This document shows, one piece after another, positions 1 through 7,330 of a stretch of DNA of 33,176 bases. The notes under the pieces are model-generated. The model was not told the DNA's origin, did not search any database, and worked only from the letters and a program-made list of their open reading frames with translations. The first letter of the stretch is position 1, and each line of letters opens with the position of its first letter. The stretch covers positions 1 through 33,176 of the forward strand of contig JAISWB010000020.1 of the NCBI GenBank assembly GCA_031271265.1. Reading direction: 5' to 3'. Made by a program: the position numbers and the translations under genes. The stretch is from Desulfovibrio sp. GTDB lineage: Bacteria > Desulfobacterota > Desulfovibrionia > Desulfovibrionales > Desulfovibrionaceae.

Positions 1-628
1 ATGCTGGGGCAGAGGGGGCGTTCCGGCTTGGGGCACCAGCACCGACGGCTTTCCGCTATGCGGCCAAAACGTGCTTCGTCTTGAAACATCAGTCTGATTT
101 GTCCTGGCCTTTTCCACTCCTGTGCGATTTGAGCAAGTCGGTCCGGCAGTTTTTTTTCCACTCTTCCTGGGCCTGCACGTCAGCCTCAACATTGCGCCTG
201 TCCGGAGCAAGCTTACGCCAGTTATGCCGGTGGAGCAGGTTGTACGCGGAAGCCAGGGCAACCTTGCCCCCGAGATGTTTCTCCATAGCCCGATGGATTT
301 CATTGACCACCAACACCCCGCCACAGCGAGCTTTTTCAAGAAAAGGGGCAAGAAACTCTTTTTCCTCTGCCAAAGACATGTATGCGTGATTTCTGATTGT
401 TTGTGTTTTGCCTCGCTTGGTTTCCGCCTCGCGGATATAAGCATTTCTCGCCATAGTGACCCACCGGGGACTGCGCCCCAGCGCAAGCGCTGTTTCCTGG
501 GTGGACATTCCATTGACCAAAGGAAAAACGACTGCCTGAAGGACACGTAGCTCATTGGCATCATTTGTTTTTGCCAGTTGCTGCCGCGCTTTGGTAAGAA
601 CTTCTTTCCCTCGTGGGAGACGTGCCAT
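1..628 (-). mobile_element. IS630-family insertion sequence, partial (cut by the window start)
   Basis: The element is recognised from its transposase: an N-terminal helix-turn-helix part followed, in another frame, by the start of the DDE catalytic domain (FQDEARFGRI, then a WCPKPERP stretch). The part beyond position 1 is missing, so the far terminal repeat and the remaining catalytic residues cannot be seen. The near end should lie between 629 and about 720, upstream of the transposase start, but I could not define a terminal inverted repeat with only one end visible. IS630/Tc1-mariner elements insert at TA dinucleotides, and several TA sites occur in 650-690. Confidence 0.75.
1..628 (-). 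CDS. IS630-family transposase, read through a -1 frameshift, partial
   Basis: The first frame runs from ATG at 628, which has an AGGAGG ribosome site 6 bases upstream, to a stop at 89. It encodes a helix-turn-helix part (GMSTQETALALGRSPRWV) and a second winged-helix-like part (VNEIHRAMEKHLGGKVALAS). Alone it would end in a tail with no family resemblance. Slipping back one base at the run of eight A near 150-157 gives WKKKLPDRLAQIAQEWKRP, then LMFQDEARFGRIAESRR, which is the standard IS630 DDE-domain start with the first catalytic Asp in FQDEARFG. The reading frame then stays open to position 1. Several IS630 transposases are made by programmed frameshifting, so this may be an active gene; a simple one-base error in the A run is the alternative. 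Confidence 0.75.
149..155 (-). other. Candidate -1 ribosomal frameshift heptamer (A AAA AAC)
   Basis: On the minus strand the transposase frame reads TGG AAA AAA AAC TGC. The last seven bases of the A run plus C form A_AAA_AAC, a classical X_XXY_YYZ slippery site in the right phase. A -1 slip there joins the helix-turn-helix frame to the DDE frame and restores a family-like protein. I did not establish a downstream stimulatory stem or an upstream Shine-Dalgarno-like stimulator. Confidence 0.55.
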
Positions 629-743
629 AATCACCCTCCTGGTTGAGAAAAATTATAGCAAATTTTATTTGGAAATGGAATTAGTGGGATGTCAACGGGC
701 TTTCTGAGACTATGCAGGAGGGCAGAGAGTGGGAAAACCAAAG

Positions 744-772
744 CCCCGCAAGGCTTTTTGGACCTTACGGGG
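744..772 (-). terminator. Terminator-like hairpin downstream of tRNA-Phe
   Basis: The arms CCCCGCAAGG (744-753) and CCTTACGGGG (763-772) form a 10-bp stem with one G-U pair and a 9-base loop. It lies 18 bases past the 3' end of the tRNA on the minus strand, where it is followed by CTTTGGTTTT. On the plus strand the stem is followed by TTTT, so it could work both ways. Its position fits the end of the tRNA transcript. Confidence 0.65.
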
Positions 773-790
773 TTTTATGAGATTTCCTGG

Positions 791-866
791 TGGTGCCGGG
801 GGACAGGATTGAACTGCCCACACGCGGATTTTCAGTCCGCTGCTCTACCAACTGAGCTACCCCGGC
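791..866 (-). tRNA. tRNA-Phe (anticodon GAA)
   Basis: The minus strand folds into a complete 76-base cloverleaf. The acceptor stem is GCCGGGG with CCCCGGC, the D arm contains AGCTCAGTTGGTAGAGC, the anticodon arm is GCGGA-CTGAAAA-TCCGC with anticodon GAA, and the T arm is GGCAG-TTCAATC-CTGTC. The 3' CCA is encoded in the DNA (791-793). The gene stands alone with no neighbouring tRNA. No integrase gene or duplicated 3' end is visible nearby, so I see no sign that it is used as an integration site here. Confidence 0.97.
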
Positions 867-881
867 ACAACGTATTGCGGA

Positions 882-910
882 CTTCTAGCCGAAGTCTCCC
901 GACTATGCAA
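882..910 (-). promoter_or_regulatory. Candidate sigma-70 promoter of tRNA-Phe
   Basis: On the minus strand TTGCAT (910-905) and TAGAAG (887-882) are separated by 17 bases and end about 15 bases before the mature tRNA. A run of eight A lies just upstream of the -35 box and could act as an UP-like element. The -10 hexamer is only a fair match. Confidence 0.4.
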
Positions 911-950
911 GCTTTTTTTTGGCCGTCTCGCCCCGGCGCTTCCTGAATTC

Positions 951-1265
951 TTATTCGCTGTTGGAATTCCGCCTGTGCAAGAGGAGATAAAACATCATAC
1001 CCAACCCTAACGACACTGTTATAAACCTGCTCAAATTCTGCGAAACATAGGATGACGACAACAAAGACGCCAGACATAACACTATCTTTGCTGTCTTTTT
1101 CACAAAAGCATACGTTACTTCTTCTTTCAATGCCCGCATCGCTTCGGCCGCCGAACGGTTTTTAAGTATCAAAAGATAGTGCATAATGCCGTAAGCTATG
1201 ATGCAGGCAGTTATCCCGCCATAAGAAAAGATAAAAAGGAACAAATCATACCGCAATTCCTGCAT
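951..1265 (-). CDS. Small membrane protein of unknown function
   Basis: The product is 104 residues and I do not recognise its family. Two or three hydrophobic segments are visible: residues about 8-30 (LFLFIFSYGGITACIIAYGI), 58-75 (IVLCLASLLSSSYV) and 80-97 (FITVSLGLGMMFYLLL). Between the first two is a charged stretch (KNRSAAEAMRALKEEV) that could be an amphipathic helix. The C-terminus is polar (HRRNSNSE). I chose the ATG at 1265 because a GAGG sequence lies 8 bases upstream; the frame is open further upstream, but that part has no such signal and reads like non-coding sequence. No partner gene is evident. Confidence 0.55.
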   Translation of the reverse strand: MQELRYDLFLFIFSYGGITACIIAYGIMHYLLILKNRSAAEAMRALKEEVTYAFVKKTAKIVLCLASLLSSSYVSQNLSRFITVSLGLGMMFYLLLHRRNSNSE

Positions 1266-1381
1266 CGCTTCGCCTCGTTTGTTCGGCTTGCTGATATACG
1301 CACGCATTACCCTATAAACATTGTCATGCGGGTTCGGCTGCGGCGCAAGCACGGTTGCGCCTTACCGCTCGTCGCCTGCGT

Positions 1382-1415
1382 CGGCAAACATCGGCCTTGC
1401 TGCCGATGTTTGCCG
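1382..1415 (-). terminator. Strong hairpin after the TPR gene
   Basis: The 14-base arms at 1382-1395 and 1402-1415 (CGGCAAACATCGGC and its exact reverse complement) enclose a 6-base loop. The hairpin starts 13 bases beyond the stop of the TPR gene, which is a typical place for a transcript end. There is no T tract on the minus strand side, so it may instead protect the 3' end of the mRNA or act with Rho. Confidence 0.5.
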
Positions 1416-1428
1416 ATTTGCGAAAAAA

Positions 1429-3240
1429 TCAGCGTTTGCCCAACGCGTTCAGTTTCCGGCGCAACGCCTTCTTGTCCGGCGCATCGCGCTTCACTGCCTG
1501 CCTGTAACCGCGCGCGGCCTCGTCTTTCCTGCCGACGGCAAGGGCTATGTCGCCGTAATGCTCCCAGATGACGGCATCGTCGCCGCCGAGGCCGATGCAA
1601 CGCTTGATGCTCGCCCAAGCATCTTCAAAGCGCCCCAGACGATACTGCACCCACGCCAGAGAGTCCACTATGTAGTCGGCCTCAGGGTTATGCTCCAAAG
1701 CGCGGGTGATCAGCGCCAGCGCCCTGTCAAGCTCCGTGTTCCTGTCGGCCAGGGTATAGCCCACATAATTCAGCGCCTGGTAATTAGCCGGGTTGACGGT
1801 CAAAATCTTTTCCATGGCGCTCAAAGCTGCTTCCTTTTTGCCGGCCTCGTCCTGGATGTTGCCCAGGGAAAAGAGCAGGTCTTCATCGTCCGGATGCCGC
1901 AGCAACGCCTCCTTGAGCACTTTTTCCGCTTCGGCGGTTTTTTTTTGCCGGGCCAGCGCGAACGCCTCTATGCCCCACAGTTCCCTGCGGTCCGGGAAAA
2001 GCGTGCTGCCCTCATGCGCGGCGGCGCGCGCGGCTTCCGCCTCGCCGGCCGCAAGGTAAATGCGCGCCTTTTGCTCCAAGGCCGCCGGGTACAGCGGGCT
2101 GTCCCGCTTGATGCGCGCAAGCGGCTGCAGACCGGCTTTCGGATTTTTTGTGCTTCCCTGCCGGATTATGGACAAAACAAGAGCCGCCTCGTCCGTTGAA
2201 GCGCCGCGACGTTCGGCCTCTTTCACCAAACTTTCCGCCTCCTTGTATGCGGCGGCATCGGCCATGCGCACCGCAACCTGCAGGAACAGGCGGGCATCGG
2301 CATCCGCCTTTGCCGGCGCGTCCATAGCCGCATCCAGTTTTTCGGCCTGAATCAGCAGACCGATAAGGCGCAACAACACCTCCCTGTTGTCCGGCATGAA
2401 CTCCAACACCTTGCGGTACGCCAGCTCGGCCTCGGCGTTGTCTTTGTCGCGCTCGGCAAGATAGGCCAGTTCCATCCACGCTTCGACGAACGTCGGCTTT
2501 TTTTCCAGAAGTTCGCGCAACAGCGCCCTGGCCTCGGCAGTGCGGCCGACCGTCGAAAGTACCCCCACCCGGAACAGTTCGGCTTCCGGAGTATTGTCGC
2601 CGGCAGGCAACTCGGGAAGCAGTTCCTTTACCTTATCGTGCTTGTCGTCCTTTATGTACAGGCGTATCAGCTCTTCTCTGACTTCCCTCGCGTCCGGGTG
2701 TTTTGCGAGAAAATCTTCAAGCAGGGCCTGCGCCGCGCCCGCCCGACCGCGCGCGCTGTACACCCCCGCCGCCAGCATGGCCAGCAGGGGGTCATCGGGA
2801 AAATTACGCAACGCTTCCGCAGCGACTTTTTCCGCCTCGTCATATTCCTCGCGCGACAACAGGATAGTCACGCCGTCCTGAAAGACCGGCAACGCGGGAT
2901 CCAGCGCAAGCAGCCCGCGCAGGGCGGCGAACACGACTTCCCGCGCATTGTCGTGCAATCCCTGGGAAAGAAGAAGGTAGTAATATAAATGCTGCGATTC
3001 AGGATGCAGGAAACGCGGGGGTATATAGTCGGGCCCGCCGCCTTCCGTTCTCTCGGGGACGGCAGGGGCGGCCGTATCTTCGGCAGAATCGGCGGCTGCA
3101 GCGGGATCCGGACCGGCATGCGTCGCGGCGGACAACGCGTCCGAGGCGGCAAAGACGAAAAAACAGAACAGCAGCACGGCAGCGCCGCGCAACGCCGCCT
3201 TGCCGGACGGGAACAGGGGAGGGTATTCGGGTACGGGCAT
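1429..3240 (-). CDS. Exported tetratricopeptide-repeat protein
   Basis: The product is 603 residues. Residues about 15-38 (AALRGAAVLLFCFFVFAA, ending SDALSA) look like a signal peptide, followed by an Ala/Pro/Glu-rich linker to about residue 70. The rest is an array of TPR helices, for example ALDPALPVFQDGVTILLSR, NFPDDPLLAMLAAGVYSARG, FMPDNREVLLRLIGLLIQAE and VNPANYQALNYVGYTLADR, the last being a very typical TPR. Such proteins act as scaffolds in the periplasm or at the membrane; no catalytic domain is seen. The start codon overlaps the rpoH stop as TAATG, so translation is probably coupled to rpoH. I cannot say what it binds; related large TPR proteins often accompany secretion or outer-membrane assembly. 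Confidence 0.8.
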   Translation of the reverse strand: MPVPEYPPLFPSGKAALRGAAVLLFCFFVFAASDALSAATHAGPDPAAAADSAEDTAAPAVPERTEGGGPDYIPPRFLHPESQHLYYYLLLSQGLHDNAREVVFAALRGLLALDPALPVFQDGVTILLSREEYDEAEKVAAEALRNFPDDPLLAMLAAGVYSARGRAGAAQALLEDFLAKHPDAREVREELIRLYIKDDKHDKVKELLPELPAGDNTPEAELFRVGVLSTVGRTAEARALLRELLEKKPTFVEAWMELAYLAERDKDNAEAELAYRKVLEFMPDNREVLLRLIGLLIQAEKLDAAMDAPAKADADARLFLQVAVRMADAAAYKEAESLVKEAERRGASTDEAALVLSIIRQGSTKNPKAGLQPLARIKRDSPLYPAALEQKARIYLAAGEAEAARAAAHEGSTLFPDRRELWGIEAFALARQKKTAEAEKVLKEALLRHPDDEDLLFSLGNIQDEAGKKEAALSAMEKILTVNPANYQALNYVGYTLADRNTELDRALALITRALEHNPEADYIVDSLAWVQYRLGRFEDAWASIKRCIGLGGDDAVIWEHYGDIALAVGRKDEAARGYRQAVKRDAPDKKALRRKLNALGKR

Positions 3241-4415
3241 TAGTGTTCTATCCAGTCACGGGAAAAATCTTTGATGTTGTTGAACAGATGATCGCGTACT
3301 TTTTGCAGCAGGCGGGCCTCGATCTGGCGCACCCGCTCGCGCGTTACGGCATAGAAATCACCGATTTCCCGCAAAGTGACCGGCTCATCCGCCAGCAAGC
3401 GCTTTTCAAGTATGTACAGTTCCTTGTCGTTCAAGCGGGGTTTCAGCGACGCAAGCCGTTCGCGCACGAGATCGGCTATTTCGGCATCGGCGAGAGTAGC
3501 TTCGATACCCGGACCCAAGGCCGGCAGATAGTCCACGCGTGAAGCCCCACCCGCATGTTCCCCGCTGACCGGCGCATCCAGCGACATGTCCGAGGCGTCC
3601 AGACGCTGCGCCATCTCAATCACCTGGTCCTCGGGCACGTTCAGGCGCTCGGCAAGGACGGCCGAATCAGGATCAAAGCCTTGCGCCGTAAGCAGTCGTC
3701 GTTCCTTGTTCAGGTTGTAGAACAGCTTGCGCTGGGTCTGGGTCGTGCCTATCTTGACCATGCGCCAGTTGTCCATAATAAATTTCAAAATGTACGCCTT
3801 GATCCAGAACGCGGCATAATAGGAAAACTTGATGCCCTTGTCGGGGTCGAATTTGCTGACGGCGCGCACCAGCCCGACATTGCCTTCCTGCACCAGGTCC
3901 AGCACGTTCTGCATCCAGCGTCGTTGAAAATCCATGGCGATGCGCACCACAAGGCGCAGATGCGAGGCGATCAGTCGAAAGGCGGCGTCCGCGTCGCCGG
4001 TATCGCGCACCCGGCGGGCGAGTTCGCTTTCTTCTTCCGGTTTGAGCAGTGGAAAGTTATTGATCTCGCGCAGGTAGGTCTGGAAGCTGTCGCGGGCCCT
4101 CTCCGGGGGCCTGTGCAGGAAAGGCGCCAAAGCATCCGTGCCGGACGCCGGCAGAGGGAGAGGTGAGGCGGGAAACACTTCATCCGGCTCGGTATAGGCA
4201 TCCTCCGCAATTTCCTCCGCCAAGTCAGCGACATCGTCACCGGAAGCCTCCGCATCGGAAATACCGTCCGCGTCTTCCCGCGTAAGCAATTCAATCTCGT
4301 GCGCGTGCGGTTTCACTCCGGGCGCGGGCACTTCCGCTCCGGGCGCAACTGCGGATGCAACGGCGGTCGTTGCTTCGGGCCTCTTCCGGCCGGCCTGTAT
4401 TTGCTGTGCGGACAT
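3240..4415 (-). CDS. rpoH: RNA polymerase sigma-32-type (heat-shock) sigma factor
   Basis: Group 3 sigma factor that directs RNA polymerase to heat-shock promoters. Region 1.2/2 begins near residue 112 (SFQTYLREINNFPLL). Region 2.2 is DLVQEGNVGLVRAVSKFDP, and region 2.3/2.4 is KGIKFSYYAAFWIKAYILK. The RpoH box (QRKLFYNLNK, about residue 223), which separates RpoH from RpoD, is present. Region 4.2 carries a helix-turn-helix (VTLREIGDFYAVTRERVRQI). The 391-residue length exceeds the roughly 285 of E. coli RpoH because of an acidic, Ala/Pro-rich N-terminal extension of about 105 residues. The ATG at 4415 lies only 6 bases after a good -10 box, so either the mRNA is leaderless or translation starts inside the extension; GTG at 4331 has GGAG 5 bases upstream. 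Confidence 0.92.
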   Translation of the reverse strand: MSAQQIQAGRKRPEATTAVASAVAPGAEVPAPGVKPHAHEIELLTREDADGISDAEASGDDVADLAEEIAEDAYTEPDEVFPASPLPLPASGTDALAPFLHRPPERARDSFQTYLREINNFPLLKPEEESELARRVRDTGDADAAFRLIASHLRLVVRIAMDFQRRWMQNVLDLVQEGNVGLVRAVSKFDPDKGIKFSYYAAFWIKAYILKFIMDNWRMVKIGTTQTQRKLFYNLNKERRLLTAQGFDPDSAVLAERLNVPEDQVIEMAQRLDASDMSLDAPVSGEHAGGASRVDYLPALGPGIEATLADAEIADLVRERLASLKPRLNDKELYILEKRLLADEPVTLREIGDFYAVTRERVRQIEARLLQKVRDHLFNNIKDFSRDWIEH

Positions 4416-4421
4416 TGAGGG

Positions 4422-4450
4422 ACTATAGAATTTTTGCTTGACCTTTTCAA
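4422..4450 (-). promoter_or_regulatory. Sigma-70 promoter of rpoH
   Basis: On the minus strand TTGAAA (4450-4445) and TATAGT (4427-4422) are separated by exactly 17 bases. This is one of the best promoter matches in the window. Transcription from it would start at or next to the annotated rpoH start codon. Confidence 0.7.
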
Positions 4451-4514
4451 TAGCGCCGCGCTCTTCGCGGAAACGGCGGAAACACGCTTAGCCCCGCAGA
4501 CAGGGCTCTCCGTT

Positions 4515-7316
4515 TCACAAGACTTGATAAATGCGCGTGTAGACGTTGTCGAAGACCAGTTTGAAATACGGCGCGATCTCGGGATCGCCGGGTGGGCGTA
4601 TCAAAAGCTGCACCATCATGGTGTTGTAAAAGACATCGTCCATGACCAGCTTGTTGCCGGCGGGTCCGGAAAAAACGTCCGGTCCGCGCATTCGTTGCCA
4701 GAAACGGCGCAGGATCGGCAGGTCGCCGCCATACCTGTTTTCCGTCCGGCGCGAGCTGAATATGAAGTGGTACGCGCCGTAACGGTTGAAGTCGAAGCGT
4801 TCGATGTTTTTGCCGTCGAACACGGTCATGGTCGAGGCATAGATGGGACCGCTTTCATCCGCAAGCACAATGCCCCTGTCCACGTTGTACTTCAGCGCCG
4901 GCGTCAGGTTGCTCATCAGCGCGCCGGGCGCGGTTTTGCTTTCAAAGTTCCATGACCCGTAGCGCGTCACCCAAAGGCCCAGGTGCAACAGGTCGAAGCC
5001 GACGACCAGATACTGGGTGCCGGATGCCTGTACGAGGGGATTGCTCCTGTTCCCGAGGTCGCGCATCAGTTGCTGCGCCCCGGACGCCGACAGGCCGGCA
5101 AAGACGTTGCCGGGCACGTCGCCTTTCAGGGCCGTGTACTTGATGATTTGCCTGGCAAAGCGCGGGTCTTCCGTGGTATAGACGGCGGCGGGCAAATACA
5201 GCGACGGGCCGCCGTGGCGCGCGCCGTCGGCGATGCAGCGCCTCCCGGCAAAATGGTGTACGGCGTAGCCCCAGTCCCACCAGTTCCAGACCATAGCGTC
5301 TTCGGGGCTGTTGAAGCGCAGAAACTTCAGCCCCTCTGCCTGCTCGCGGCTTATAATCGGTCCCTGCGAGTAATCCGGAATGTGCCGGATCAGGGGCCAG
5401 GAAAAGACCGCGGCGCACAGCAGGCAGACAGCCGTACGCACGAGGAACGGCAGCGTTTCGGCAGGCTGTTCCCGTGACGCCGTATCCTGAACAGGCGCAC
5501 GCGCGCGGAACGGAAAACGGATGCGGAACGGAAAACGAACGCCGTTGCCGGTAAGGGCCGCGGCGGCAACCTCGGTCAGGCGTCCCGCCTCCAGGCACAG
5601 GGTAATCATGATGACCGGCGCGCCGAACATGGTCATGCGCGCTCCCATGCGCAGGCTCAACATGTGCAGGACGAACAGCGGCAACAGCCAGAGCATGGCG
5701 GGCACAGTCAGCACGCGCAGGGTGAACAGGCCCGCTCCGACAAGCACGGGCAGTTCAAATGGATAGACGTACAGCAGCATCTCGTGGACGTCTATGGTCT
5801 GCACCTCGATGACGGACTGCGACACCGACGGGAAGACCAGAGGTCCGTCGGCCGGTGAGAGGGGAGAAACGTCGCCGCCGCGTCGCGTGTAGGCAATGAA
5901 GGACCGGGCCATGTTCTGCAGCACGGCCGCGTCCGCGGCCCCGATGCAAAGAAGCGTCCAGAGCGCGAACAGCGCGCGTCCGTCCAGGAAAAACGCGCCG
6001 ATCTTTTCCGACCACGCGCGCAACGTCGCTGCCGGCCGCTTCACAGCACTCAGCACGCCGTCCGAAGCAACTCCGGCAAAGTTTTCAGCATCGCCTTCCG
6101 TCAAATTTTTCGGCAGATCAACCTTCGCGCCGTTGCGCACGGCGCACGCCGCGGCATCGCCTTCCGTCAAATTTTCCGGCAGACCAACCTGATGAGGGGG
6201 TCCGGGGGAAATCATTTCCCCCGGCGGAGTCCGGGGCGGAGCCCCGGCGGGGTCCGGGGCGGAGCCCCGCTTGCCCGGCGTTTCCCCGGCGGCAACGCGG
6301 CTCCGCTGCGCGGCCGTCAGCGCCGTCAGCGCCGCCGCGCAAAGCGCGGCGCACAAAAAGCCGGGCAGACCGACCAGCAGGGGCAGGGCGTGGCAGAGCG
6401 CGCCGGCCAGAAGCGGCTTACGCCCGCCCGGCGGGCCTAGGGCAAGGATCGCACAGGGCAGCATGAATATGGAAAACCGTGTGAGGTACGGGAAAATGGA
6501 GTGCCATTCCTGCGTCATATAGCCGCCCAACCCGGACAGGGCAAAGAGGGCGAGCGCCGGCGCGTTGAGCAGGGTGCCGGTATCGCGATCGGGTCCGCAG
6601 CCGGTCGCCTCCGCTTCGGCCGCAAGGGACGGGAACAGGGCTTCCAGCGGGCTTTTAAGGTACGGGGCAAGTCCTATGGCGGGGACAAGGCCGAGCATGA
6701 CGGCAAAGAACAGGATAACCAGGTCCGTGTCGTAAAACCCGAGCAGCGTGCGCGCACAGAACCCCGGCGTCAGGGAAGTCAGCACCCCGGCGCACAGTCC
6801 CGCCCACGGTCTTCCCAGACCCGCGCACCAGAGAAACACGCCGAGCCCCGTCAGTGCGCTCATGAAAACGGGCAGATAGAACCCCGTCAGGGCGGGGGTC
6901 AGACCGACCAGTTCGGAAATCAGGCGCACCGCCTCGGACATGGGATGGCCGGCGCCGAATTCAAAGCCCTCGGCCCCCGCGATCCAGTGGTACGCATCGT
7001 GAGTGGCGAGCAGGTATTCGTCGCCCAGGCGGAAGAGGTCGTTGTCCCAGAACGGCAGCTCCGTCAGACGCGCGCCGGCGGCAAGGGCGAGGGTCAGGCA
7101 GAGGCAGAGCAGGGCTGCCCGGCCGTTGCCGGGGGCGGGTTGCGGACCGTTTGTCACGGCGATGCAGGCGGCTCCGTTGCCGGGAGCGCCGGGGCCGGGT
7201 CGGCGGAAACAGTTTCCGCGCGGGAAAAGCAGACGCCGGACAAGGTGCGGCATGGAGGATCGGTTCACTTTTTCAGCACGGCGCAGGCAAGGTGCGGCAT
7301 GGGGGGAGCGGTTCAC
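4515..7316 (-). CDS. pglB: STT3/PglB-type oligosaccharyltransferase
   Basis: Membrane enzyme that transfers a lipid-linked glycan to asparagine of exported proteins; the active site faces the periplasm. An activity of this kind has been reported for a Desulfovibrio PglB. The first loop has THDAYHW near residue 100, followed by GFYDTDLV, matching the two acidic metal-binding motifs of the family. SVIEVQ (about residue 500) fits the external-loop-5 catalytic Glu motif, and WWDWG (about residue 676) is the hallmark WWDxG. Many hydrophobic helices fill residues 70-600. Residues about 342-430 form a hydrophilic, Pro/Gly-rich insert built from DNA repeats. The GTG start overlaps the rsmG stop (GTGA); GTG at 7268 and ATG at 7253 are in-frame alternatives created or displaced by a local duplication. 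At 933 residues it is longer than Campylobacter PglB (about 710). No lipid-linked glycan assembly genes are nearby. Confidence 0.88.
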   Translation of the reverse strand: MNRSPHAAPCLRRAEKVNRSSMPHLVRRLLFPRGNCFRRPGPGAPGNGAACIAVTNGPQPAPGNGRAALLCLCLTLALAAGARLTELPFWDNDLFRLGDEYLLATHDAYHWIAGAEGFEFGAGHPMSEAVRLISELVGLTPALTGFYLPVFMSALTGLGVFLWCAGLGRPWAGLCAGVLTSLTPGFCARTLLGFYDTDLVILFFAVMLGLVPAIGLAPYLKSPLEALFPSLAAEAEATGCGPDRDTGTLLNAPALALFALSGLGGYMTQEWHSIFPYLTRFSIFMLPCAILALGPPGGRKPLLAGALCHALPLLVGLPGFLCAALCAAALTALTAAQRSRVAAGETPGKRGSAPDPAGAPPRTPPGEMISPGPPHQVGLPENLTEGDAAACAVRNGAKVDLPKNLTEGDAENFAGVASDGVLSAVKRPAATLRAWSEKIGAFFLDGRALFALWTLLCIGAADAAVLQNMARSFIAYTRRGGDVSPLSPADGPLVFPSVSQSVIEVQTIDVHEMLLYVYPFELPVLVGAGLFTLRVLTVPAMLWLLPLFVLHMLSLRMGARMTMFGAPVIMITLCLEAGRLTEVAAAALTGNGVRFPFRIRFPFRARAPVQDTASREQPAETLPFLVRTAVCLLCAAVFSWPLIRHIPDYSQGPIISREQAEGLKFLRFNSPEDAMVWNWWDWGYAVHHFAGRRCIADGARHGGPSLYLPAAVYTTEDPRFARQIIKYTALKGDVPGNVFAGLSASGAQQLMRDLGNRSNPLVQASGTQYLVVGFDLLHLGLWVTRYGSWNFESKTAPGALMSNLTPALKYNVDRGIVLADESGPIYASTMTVFDGKNIERFDFNRYGAYHFIFSSRRTENRYGGDLPILRRFWQRMRGPDVFSGPAGNKLVMDDVFYNTMMVQLLIRPPGDPEIAPYFKLVFDNVYTRIYQVL
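6088..6191. repeat. 38-bp direct repeat inside the STT3 gene
   Basis: Copies at 6088-6125 and 6154-6191 differ at about three positions and are offset by 66 bases, exactly 22 codons. Both encode an LPxNLTEGDA peptide in the hydrophilic insert of the oligosaccharyltransferase. It adjoins the two-hairpin element at 6195-6270. Confidence 0.8.
6195..6270. repeat. GC-rich two-hairpin element (copy 1, inside STT3)
   Basis: The first hairpin is a perfect 10-bp stem, CCGGGGGAAA (6202-6211) and TTTCCCCCGG (6215-6224), with loop TCA. The second is CCGGGGC-GGA-GCCCCGG (6231-6247), and it is repeated once more at 6254-6269. A second copy of the arrangement is at 13291-13341. In STT3 the element is read in-frame on the opposite strand, giving a Pro/Gly-rich peptide. 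Confidence 0.75.
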
Positions 7317-7330
7317 GTTTTCAGCACGGC
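7241..7330. repeat. Imperfect 47-bp tandem duplication at the rsmG/STT3 junction
   Basis: Copy 1 (7241-7282) and copy 2 (7288-7330) share CAAGGTGCGGCATGG, then GCGGTTCAC or TCGGTTCAC, then TTTTCAGCACGGC. Copy 2 holds the rsmG stop and the overlapping GTG of the STT3 gene. Copy 1 holds a second GTG in the same STT3 frame and the ATG at 7253. The copies differ by three substitutions and one base of length. Confidence 0.8.

Noticed and set aside
81..550. Plus-strand open frames opposite the transposase
   Set aside because: They have no ribosome sites or family resemblance and mirror the transposase gene.
791..910. tRNA-Phe as an integration site for the nearby IS or the relaxase element
   Set aside because: There is no integrase gene, no duplicated tRNA 3' end, and IS630 elements target TA dinucleotides.
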